Assembly (NCBI RefSeq): GCF_001074635.1
Contig: NZ_JUQO01000022.1
Span: 1 to 32,263, forward strand
Direction of reading: 5' to 3'
Origin: Streptococcus mitis
GTDB lineage: Bacteria; Bacillota; Bacilli; Lactobacillales; Streptococcaceae
DNA: 32,263 nt
The notes under the pieces were generated by a model. The model saw only the letters and a program-made list of their open reading frames with translations. It had not been told where the DNA came from and ran no database searches. Below, piece after piece: positions 26,291 through 32,263 of this stretch. Made by a program: the position numbers and the translations under genes. Numbering within the stretch: position 1 is the stretch's first letter; each line of letters begins with the position of its first letter.

Positions 26291-28834
26291 ATGAAATTAT
26301 TTTTTAAAACATATTGGACCTATTTTGTTTCCTTTATCATTCCCGTAATCATTATGACAGGAGTATATCTATCTCAAGGTATCTACTGGGATAGTGACAC
26401 CTCTCCTCTATTGGGAGATGGCTTTCATCAATACGTTATTTTTGATGTAGCCTTACGAAATATCCTACATGGAAATGGTAGTCTGTTTTACACCTTTACA
26501 AGTGGCCTCGGATTGAATTTCTATGCCCTATCTAGTTATTACTTGGGTAGTTTCCTTTCACCACTAGTTTACTTTTTTGATCTAACTAATATGCCAGATG
26601 CTGTCTATCTGACAACTCTCTTAAAATTTGGATTGATTGGTCTGTCAACCTTCTTTAGTTTAAATAAATTATTTAAAAATATTCCGAAATCTTTAAAACT
26701 AGCTTTATCTACTTCCTATGCTCTGATGAGTTTCACAGTTAGTCAACTAGAGATAAAAACCTGGATAGATGTTTTTATCTTGATTCCTTTAATTATCACT
26801 GGTTTACACCTACTTATAACTGAAAAGAAACTCCTTTTGTACTTTACAAGTCTGTCAATTTTGTTTATTCAAAATTATTATTTTGGCTATATGACAGCAT
26901 TGTTTCTTATTTTCTGGTATCTCTGCCAAATTTCGTGGGACTTTAAAACTCGAAAATCATCTTTTCTTGATTTTGTTGTGATCTCCTTTTTAGCTGGTAT
27001 GGCTAGTTTGATTCTGACTCTTCCTACTCTATTTGATTTACAGACACATGGAGAAAAATTAACTGAAGTTACAAAGTTTCAAACTGAAAGTAGCTGGTAT
27101 CTTGATCTCTTTGCTAAACAATTCATCGGTTCCTTTGACACAACAAAGTATGGGGCCATCCCAATGATTTTTGTTGGACTACTTCCCTTTATTTTGACTA
27201 TTTTATTTTTTACGATGAAATCTATTAAGTTTCACGTGAAACTTATCTATACAATCTTCTTTGCATTTCTAATTGCTAGCTTTTATATAGAAGCTCTTGA
27301 TTTATTTTGGCAAGGCATGCATACTCCAAACATGTTTTTACATCGCTATGCTTGGATTTTCTCTACCTTGTTAATTTACACAGCAGCAGAAGTCTTAAAG
27401 CGTCTGAAAGAACTTAAAGTCTGGAATTTTTTAGTTTCGCTTTTTCTTATAGTAACAGGATTTTTAGCTACCATCTATCTAAAATCACATTATTCTTTTT
27501 TAACAGATTTGAATATTCTGCTTACTCTTGAATTTTTGGTTGTCTATTCGCTTTTACTCCTTGCAGTTATCAAAAAGTTTATCTCTGTAAATCTATTTGC
27601 CATTCTAATTTCTTTATTTATAATGGTTGAAATAAGTTTAAATGCTTCATCTCAAATAGACGGAATTGCTAAAGAATGGAGGTTTGCTTCTCGAAGTTCA
27701 TATAATCGAGATATCCCAGCTATGGAATCTTTCTCAACATATATTGGAAATCAATTTACTCGTACTGAAAAACTACAAACTCAGACAGGAAATGACAGTA
27801 TGAAATTCAACTACAATGGAATCTCTCAATTTTCATCTGTTCGAAATCGTTCAGCAAGCTCTACTTTGGATAAACTTGGGTTTAAATCCTCTGGGACTAA
27901 TCTTAATCTCCGCTATGCAAATAATAGTATTTTGGCTGATAGTTTATTTGGAATCCAGTACAATATCTCAGAAACCCCTATTGATAAGTATGGTTTTAAA
28001 GATATCTATCAAAAAGATAATCTTATCCTATATGAAAATCAATACTCTCTTCCGATTGCATTTGCTAGTCAATCTGTTTACAATGATGTCAAGTTCAATG
28101 AACATACCTTAGATAATCAGGCCTCATTTTTAAATCAACTTGCTAACGTCAATTTTGATTATTTTTCTCCAATACCTTATGAAAAAACCGAAAATACTGA
28201 TGATTTGATTAGTGTTACAAGTTCTTCAAATGAGGATGCAGAAATCCAGTATCAAATTGAAGTGCCAGAAAACAGCCAAGTTTATCTTTCTTTCACAAAC
28301 CTTCACTTTTCTAATGACAAACAAAAAAAGGTTGACATCCTTGTAAATGGAGAAAAGAAAACTTTTACAACTGATAATGTCTTCTCCTTCTTTAATCTAG
28401 GGTATACAAAAGATACAAAAACTTTCAATATTCATGTTAGTTTCCCTGAAAATTCACAAGTATCATTTGAATCTCCTACCTTCTACCGTTTAGATACCAA
28501 AACTTTCACCGAGGCAATTCAAAAAATTAAAGAACAACCTGTCACAGTATCAACTTCTAAAAACAAGGTTTTTGCTACATATGATGTCCAACAAGATACA
28601 TCTATTTTTTTCACTATTCCTTATGACAAAGGCTGGTCTGCCTACCAAGATGGTAAGAAAATAGAAATTAAACAAGCTCAAACTGGCTTTATGAAAGTTG
28701 ATGTTCCTAAGGGGAAAGGAACTATTACACTTTCCTTCATTCCCAATGGGTTTATTACTGGAGCAATCTGTTCCTTTACTTCTCTCTTACTATTTGGAAT
28801 CTATAATCACAGACGAAAGTTATCTAAGGCTTAA
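26291..28834 (+). CDS. YfhO family multi-pass membrane protein (probable GT-C glycosyltransferase)
   Basis: An 847-residue protein. The N-terminal half (about 1-455) has a dozen or so membrane helices, and the extracellular part (about 460-810) is beta-rich. One last helix (about 815-835) is followed by a basic tail. The first outer loop carries GDGFHQY (about 42-48), the acidic motif seen in YfhO proteins. Bacillus YfhO is thought to move GlcNAc from a lipid carrier onto lipoteichoic acid; the sugar and acceptor here are unknown. It is followed by a two-way terminator whose left arm includes its stop codon. Codons for KFHVKL at about residues 313-318 carry a perfect parS palindrome. Confidence 0.82.
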   Translation: MKLFFKTYWTYFVSFIIPVIIMTGVYLSQGIYWDSDTSPLLGDGFHQYVIFDVALRNILHGNGSLFYTFTSGLGLNFYALSSYYLGSFLSPLVYFFDLTNMPDAVYLTTLLKFGLIGLSTFFSLNKLFKNIPKSLKLALSTSYALMSFTVSQLEIKTWIDVFILIPLIITGLHLLITEKKLLLYFTSLSILFIQNYYFGYMTALFLIFWYLCQISWDFKTRKSSFLDFVVISFLAGMASLILTLPTLFDLQTHGEKLTEVTKFQTESSWYLDLFAKQFIGSFDTTKYGAIPMIFVGLLPFILTILFFTMKSIKFHVKLIYTIFFAFLIASFYIEALDLFWQGMHTPNMFLHRYAWIFSTLLIYTAAEVLKRLKELKVWNFLVSLFLIVTGFLATIYLKSHYSFLTDLNILLTLEFLVVYSLLLLAVIKKFISVNLFAILISLFIMVEISLNASSQIDGIAKEWRFASRSSYNRDIPAMESFSTYIGNQFTRTEKLQTQTGNDSMKFNYNGISQFSSVRNRSASSTLDKLGFKSSGTNLNLRYANNSILADSLFGIQYNISETPIDKYGFKDIYQKDNLILYENQYSLPIAFASQSVYNDVKFNEHTLDNQASFLNQLANVNFDYFSPIPYEKTENTDDLISVTSSSNEDAEIQYQIEVPENSQVYLSFTNLHFSNDKQKKVDILVNGEKKTFTTDNVFSFFNLGYTKDTKTFNIHVSFPENSQVSFESPTFYRLDTKTFTEAIQKIKEQPVTVSTSKNKVFATYDVQQDTSIFFTIPYDKGWSAYQDGKKIEIKQAQTGFMKVDVPKGKGTITLSFIPNGFITGAICSFTSLLLFGIYNHRRKLSKA
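27227..27244. promoter_or_regulatory. parS site (ParB/Spo0J binding) inside the yfhO-like gene
   Basis: AAGTTTCACGTGAAACTT is a perfect 18-bp palindrome with the same 14-bp core as the site at 16007-16020. It is read in the same frame (Phe-His-Val-Lys) in its host gene. Two such cores 11 kb apart near the replication origin are what parS clusters look like. Confidence 0.85.
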
Positions 28835-28860
28835 AAAATCGACCAGTTGATCGATTTTTT
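28833..28860. terminator. Bidirectional terminator between the yfhO-like and yhgE-like genes
   Basis: A perfect 10-bp stem (AAAAAATCGA / TCGATTTTTT) with an 8-base loop. Both flanking stop codons fall in the stem arms, so 28 bases end translation and transcription of both convergent genes. Confidence 0.88.
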
Positions 28861-31501
28861 AATCTTCTTCCATTTTCTTAGGTTGATAGACTAGCATACC
28901 TAAACCAGTAAATAGGGCTAATATCACAACAAGGAAAATGACTTGATGATGAATATTTCCTGTCATAGAGATTGTTTGTCGTAATCCCGAAACTGAATAA
29001 CTCATTGGTAACCAGGGATTAATAGCTCTAAAGAAATCATTTGTCAAGGCAAGTGGATAAGTACCTGCACTTGATGCTAACTGTAATAAAAGCAAAATAA
29101 GAGAAAAGAAAGCTCCTATACGGCTATTCCATGTTGTTAAAGCGGTCACCATGGACATGAATACTAAACTTGTTAGGATAATGAGAATAAATGTTCTCAT
29201 CTCATGATTTGCAGTTAAACCAATAAGATGAACTCCTCCATATACCAAAATTCCTGCTAAAACAGCTATAATACCATTTATTTCAGCTCGAGATTTCAAC
29301 CAAGCCCAACGACTCTCTGGATGACGTCCTGAAGGTAACTTTGCAAAGATCATATTCGTTGATATTGCTGCAACAAAGAGAGCAACTGATATCATATAAG
29401 GAGCCATTGCGATTCCATTTACAGGAACTTGGTCATTGTCTGTTTTTGAAAGATTGAGTGGATTTGACAAAATCTCTGCATTTTGAGATTCCGTAGATGC
29501 TGATTTGAGTTGATCACTAGCATTACCTAATCCTTGTCCTAAAGAAGCAACTCCTGTCTGTAAACCTTCCAATCCAGAAGTTAACTTTGTTCCACCTTCT
29601 GCTAGTTTCCCAGCTCCATCTGCCAATTTATTAGCTCCATTCTCTAATTGAGAAGCACCTGAAAGTAACTGACTGGATTTGTCTGCTAATTGACCAGATC
29701 CGGATTGTAATTTATCAACTCCTGCCATTAATTCTTGACTCTTTTGATTCAATTGACTGGACCCAGTTGATAATTTTTCAATACCAGACACTAAATCTGG
29801 AGTTTTTTCAACTAATTGACCAACTCCTGCTGTCAAGTTAGATGATTTTTGTGTCAAGGTAGTTGAGCCTGAAACTAATTGGTCCAAACTACCTGTCAAG
29901 GTAGCATTTTTTTCACTTAGTTGACTTGCGCCCTGAGAAACTTTATCAACACCTGCAGTATATGCGTTTACACCTGATGCAATCGACTGACTAGCAGGAA
30001 CTAATTTGCTAATAACAGCTCCTTGTATCTCTGTTAATCCACTTGACAATCCTGTCAAAGAAGTAGAAGCAAGCGGTAATACTTGATTAGCTTGATTTTT
30101 TAATGTCGAAAGATTTGAAGATTGATTTTGTAAGTTTTCCAAACTTCCCTGTAAACCTTTAACTAAAGCTACAATTGACTGAGCCGATTGAATACTATCA
30201 GTTGAATTTTGAGATACAGAAGCTCTTATCTCAGCTTGTTGCTCACTTGTCAATGATTGATAAGCTGCTGTCGATTGAATATTGGCTAATGTAGTTGTTT
30301 TTTCAGACTGAGCACTTGCTAACATTTGATTAGAAAGAGATGCTATACTTGATAAAACAGAATCTAATTGTTTTGTATCTCCAACATCAATATTTTGAAT
30401 AGCTTTATTTAACTGATTTAGACCTGAAGATAATTGATTAATTTGATCTTTTTTCCCAGACGAAGCATCTAACTTGCTAGAAAGTTGTTGAATCCCTTCA
30501 CTTAATTGCTCCACCCCCATTCGAAGTGTAGCTGATTGATTGGATAACTGATTAGCACCTGTTGCAAGATTTCCCACTCCGTTTGTATAAGCACTAACAC
30601 CAGATGAAAATTGATTAAGACCAGCATTAAGCTGAGAAACACCGCCAGTATAGGATTCTACACCAGTATATAACTGATTGATTCCCCTCACTAATTCAGG
30701 ACTTTTAGAAGATAATTGACCTAACCCGCTATCTAATTGACTCACTGCACCAGTATATGTAACTAAACCACTATTAAAATTTCCTAAGCCAAGATGAAGT
30801 TGTTCGACACCAGAAACATAAGAGGATAATCCTTTAGTAAACTGCTCCGTTCCATTTGAAAATGTTAAACTTGAAGCTGCTAAAGAGTGTAGGTTGGTAG
30901 TTAATGTTTGACTTCCTGCCACTAACTGATTCGCTCCATCAGTTAATTTTTTACTACCAGAAGCTGCTTGACTCATACCATCCTTTAAATCGACCATTTT
31001 GTTAAATAAAGCTTTAGTATAGGTCTCGGTTACATTGGTAGAAACATTCTGCTTCAATTGTGTCATCGCAGAATCGCTCATCTTGCTAGCAATAAAACTA
31101 TGACCACTTGAAGTCTGATAATCGATTTGCATTTGCTCTGGATGATTCGTTAAAATAGAAGCTGCTTTTTCAGATAAATCACTTGGTAAAGTTACTACCA
31201 TATAGTAATCGCCATTTTCTAGACCCTTCTTACCTTCTTCTTCATCTACAAAATGAAAATCCAAGGTTTTATTTTCTTTTAAATTGGACACCATGTCTTT
31301 TCCTATTGTCATAGTATTATCATTATAGGAAGCCTCTTTATCATTATTGACAACTGCCACAGGTAAGTCAGACAATTGCCCATATGGATCCCACATTGAG
31401 GATAAAAATATGATATTGTACAGAGCGGGAATAAGAGAAATTCCTATCATGACAATAATAAAGGTTGGTTTTTTAAAAATTGCTTTCCATTCTTTAAACA
31501 T
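28859..31501 (-). CDS. YhgE/Pip family membrane protein with heptad-repeat ectodomain
   Basis: An 880-residue protein of the YhgE/Pip (phage infection protein) family. One N-terminal membrane helix (about 11-32) is followed by a conserved extracellular segment (about 45-165, with DLPVAVVNNDKEASY). Two blocks of glycine-led heptads (about 180-345 and 505-660) follow, then five C-terminal membrane helices (about 697-870). In Lactococcus, Pip is a phage receptor; other members have been linked to secretion or lipid-related export, and the true role is unsettled. The start at 31501 has AAGGAG 5 bases upstream; the in-frame ATG 21 bases earlier has none. It is divergent from a TetR gene, with an operator just downstream of its promoter. 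Confidence 0.88.
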   Translation of the reverse strand: MFKEWKAIFKKPTFIIVMIGISLIPALYNIIFLSSMWDPYGQLSDLPVAVVNNDKEASYNDNTMTIGKDMVSNLKENKTLDFHFVDEEEGKKGLENGDYYMVVTLPSDLSEKAASILTNHPEQMQIDYQTSSGHSFIASKMSDSAMTQLKQNVSTNVTETYTKALFNKMVDLKDGMSQAASGSKKLTDGANQLVAGSQTLTTNLHSLAASSLTFSNGTEQFTKGLSSYVSGVEQLHLGLGNFNSGLVTYTGAVSQLDSGLGQLSSKSPELVRGINQLYTGVESYTGGVSQLNAGLNQFSSGVSAYTNGVGNLATGANQLSNQSATLRMGVEQLSEGIQQLSSKLDASSGKKDQINQLSSGLNQLNKAIQNIDVGDTKQLDSVLSSIASLSNQMLASAQSEKTTTLANIQSTAAYQSLTSEQQAEIRASVSQNSTDSIQSAQSIVALVKGLQGSLENLQNQSSNLSTLKNQANQVLPLASTSLTGLSSGLTEIQGAVISKLVPASQSIASGVNAYTAGVDKVSQGASQLSEKNATLTGSLDQLVSGSTTLTQKSSNLTAGVGQLVEKTPDLVSGIEKLSTGSSQLNQKSQELMAGVDKLQSGSGQLADKSSQLLSGASQLENGANKLADGAGKLAEGGTKLTSGLEGLQTGVASLGQGLGNASDQLKSASTESQNAEILSNPLNLSKTDNDQVPVNGIAMAPYMISVALFVAAISTNMIFAKLPSGRHPESRWAWLKSRAEINGIIAVLAGILVYGGVHLIGLTANHEMRTFILIILTSLVFMSMVTALTTWNSRIGAFFSLILLLLQLASSAGTYPLALTNDFFRAINPWLPMSYSVSGLRQTISMTGNIHHQVIFLVVILALFTGLGMLVYQPKKMEED

Positions 31502-31514
31502 AGTTACTCCTTTT

Positions 31515-31531
31515 TTAAACATATTGTCTAA
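31515..31531. promoter_or_regulatory. TetR operator, copy A (yhgE side)
   Basis: TTAAACATATTGTCTAA matches copy B (31592-31608) at 15 of 17 positions. It lies about 10 bases downstream of the predicted yhgE-like transcription start and just upstream of its ribosome binding site, so a bound repressor would block the promoter or elongation. Confidence 0.7.
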
Positions 31532-31539
31532 AATTTTGA

Positions 31540-31545
31540 TATAAT
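31540..31545 (+). promoter_or_regulatory. Extended -10 promoter of the tetR gene
   Basis: TATAAT preceded by TGA, giving the extended form TGATATAAT, with no good -35. The leader would be about 77 bases and contain operator copy B. It lies face to face with the opposite promoter, with overlapping regions. Confidence 0.6.
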
Positions 31546-31547
31546 AG

Positions 31548-31575
31548 ATTATACAATAAAAAATCTAAATTACAA
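31548..31575 (-). promoter_or_regulatory. Promoter of the yhgE-like gene
   Basis: The minus strand shows TTGTAA (31570-31575), a 16-base spacer and a perfect TATAAT (31548-31553). The start of transcription would be near 31541, with a leader of about 40 bases that includes operator copy A. Confidence 0.65.
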
Positions 31576-31591
31576 GATAAAAAATCCATTT

Positions 31592-31608
31592 TTAGACATA
31601 TAGTCTAA
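31592..31608. promoter_or_regulatory. TetR operator, copy B (tetR side)
   Basis: TTAGACATATAGTCTAA has inverted arms TTAGAC / GTCTAA around 5 bases, a typical TetR-family operator. It lies in the tetR leader, 20 bases upstream of the ATG, implying autoregulation. Confidence 0.75.
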
Positions 31609-31628
31609 TTTGTTTACAAGGAGGAAGT

Positions 31629-32171
31629 ATGCAAGAAAGTAACAAACGCTTAAAAACAAAGCGAACTATTGAAAATGCTATGGTACAATTACTCATGGAA
31701 CAACCATTTGATCAAATTTCTACTGTCAAGTTAGCAGAAAAAGCCGGAATTAGTCGTTCCAGCTTCTATACGCACTATAAGGATAAGTATGATATGATCG
31801 AGCACTATCAAATCAAGCTATTTCATACATTTGAATATATTTTTCAAAACCATGCTCATCACAAAAGAGATGCTATTTTAGAAGTATTTGAATATCTAGA
31901 GTCAGAACCACTTCTGGCTGCCCTTCTTTCTGAAAATGGGACCAAAGAAATCCAAAATTTCTTAAGAAATAAACTTCATATCATGCTCAGCACAGATTTA
32001 CAAAAACGCTTTATGCAACTGAATCTCAATACCACTGAATTAGAATATAGTAGCATCTATCTAACTCATGCACTTTTTGGTGTCTGTCAAACTTGGATTG
32101 CACATGGAAAAAAAGAAAGTCCTCAAGAAATAACAGATTTCCTTATGAAGATGCTTGGTGATACAAATTGA
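31629..32171 (+). CDS. TetR/AcrR family transcriptional regulator
   Basis: A 180-residue regulator. The N-terminal TetR helix-turn-helix (about 11-57) reads RTIENAMVQLLMEQPFDQIS, then TVKLAEKAGISRSSFYTHYKDKYDM, with the usual F/Y-x-H/Y-F/Y ending. The C-terminal ligand domain (about 65-175) resembles the TetR_C_8 type found beside YhgE/Pip genes in Firmicutes. It has GGAGG before its ATG. Divergent orientation and twin palindromes in the shared gap point to repression of itself and of the neighbouring membrane protein. The inducer is unknown. A two-way terminator follows. Confidence 0.92.
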   Translation: MQESNKRLKTKRTIENAMVQLLMEQPFDQISTVKLAEKAGISRSSFYTHYKDKYDMIEHYQIKLFHTFEYIFQNHAHHKRDAILEVFEYLESEPLLAALLSENGTKEIQNFLRNKLHIMLSTDLQKRFMQLNLNTTELEYSSIYLTHALFGVCQTWIAHGKKESPQEITDFLMKMLGDTN

Positions 32172-32176
32172 TACAA

Positions 32177-32204
32177 AAAGAGGAACACAGTTGTGTTCCC
32201 TTTT
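32177..32204. terminator. Bidirectional terminator between tetR and tRNA-Asn
   Basis: GGAACACA / TGTGTTCC (32182-32189 with 32192-32199) forms an 8-bp stem with a 2-base centre, so the working loop is probably 4 by opening one pair. TTTT follows on the plus strand and CTTTTT on the minus strand. It ends the tetR transcript and the tRNA transcript from the right. Confidence 0.82.
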
Positions 32205-32211
32205 ATCTATA

Positions 32212-32263
32212 CTCCGCCAGTAGGACTCGAACCTACGACATCATGATTAACAGTCATGCGCTA
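32212..32263 (-). tRNA. tRNA-Asn (anticodon GTT), 5' part cut by window edge
   Basis: The minus strand contains the anticodon arm CATGA-CTGTTAA-TCATG with anticodon GTT (32249-32251). The T arm GTAGG-TTCGAGT-CCTAC and the 3' acceptor strand TGGCGGA with discriminator G follow. The terminal CCA is not encoded. The D arm and the 5' acceptor strand lie beyond the window. In pneumococcus a tRNA pair stands beside comCDE, so the competence signalling operon may be just outside (inference from memory of synteny). Confidence 0.93.

Overview
The window is ordinary core chromosome of a low-GC Gram-positive coccus, almost certainly a mitis-group Streptococcus (S. pneumoniae, S. mitis or a close relative). 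The evidence is the gene order veg-dnaB-rplI-gdpP-hpf-comFC-comFA, then yigZ, cysK, tsf-rpsB, pcsB, mreDC, ecfT-A2-A1, pgsA, rodZ, an M16 protease pair, recF, guaB, trpS, and finally a tRNA-Asn at the right edge. In pneumococcus, from memory, this segment lies a few tens of kb from oriC, on the side that carries comCDE, htrA and parB. Most genes are on the minus strand, as expected for leading-strand genes if the origin lies to the right. No prophage, insertion sequence, CRISPR array or toxin-antitoxin locus was seen.

Layout. Positions 1-44 hold only a truncated competence-type promoter for an unseen gene to the left. Positions 45-4180 form a gdpP-rplI-dnaB-veg operon (minus), running from c-di-AMP breakdown through ribosomal protein bL9 and the replicative helicase to Veg. 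Positions 4240-6889 carry hpf and the DNA-uptake operon comFA-comFC behind a sigma-X box. yigZ diverges from it. A short decayed stretch separates yigZ from cysK. Positions 8866-10940 hold rpsB and tsf (minus) with a structured leader and an intercistronic hairpin. pcsB follows, with a WalR-type promoter. Positions 12245-20123 are a long cell-envelope run on the minus strand: two M16 peptidase-like proteins, rodZ, pgsA, the ECF transporter module ecfA1-ecfA2-ecfT, then mreC and mreD. From 20200 the genes alternate: yaaA-recF (plus), guaB and trpS (minus), an ABC-F ATPase and a YfhO-family membrane protein (plus), and a YhgE/Pip-family protein (minus) divergent from its probable TetR regulator (plus). 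The window ends inside a tRNA-Asn gene.

How it fits together. The genes cover replication and segregation (dnaB, recF, two parS sites), translation (rplI, rpsB, tsf, hpf, trpS, ABC-F), nucleotide and cysteine supply (guaB, cysK), competence (comFA, comFC), and wall or shape control (pcsB, mreCD, rodZ, pgsA).

The most interesting signals are regulatory rather than new genes. They are: two perfect 18-bp parS-like palindromes inside ecfA1 and yfhO; a pair of near-identical 17-bp operators between yhgE and tetR; an unexplained palindrome array upstream of the ABC-F gene; a WalR box built into the mreD terminator; a sigma-X box so close to comFA that the transcript should be leaderless; and an ABC-F protein whose second ATPase site has lost its Walker A lysine. 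I found no convincing undescribed multi-gene system.
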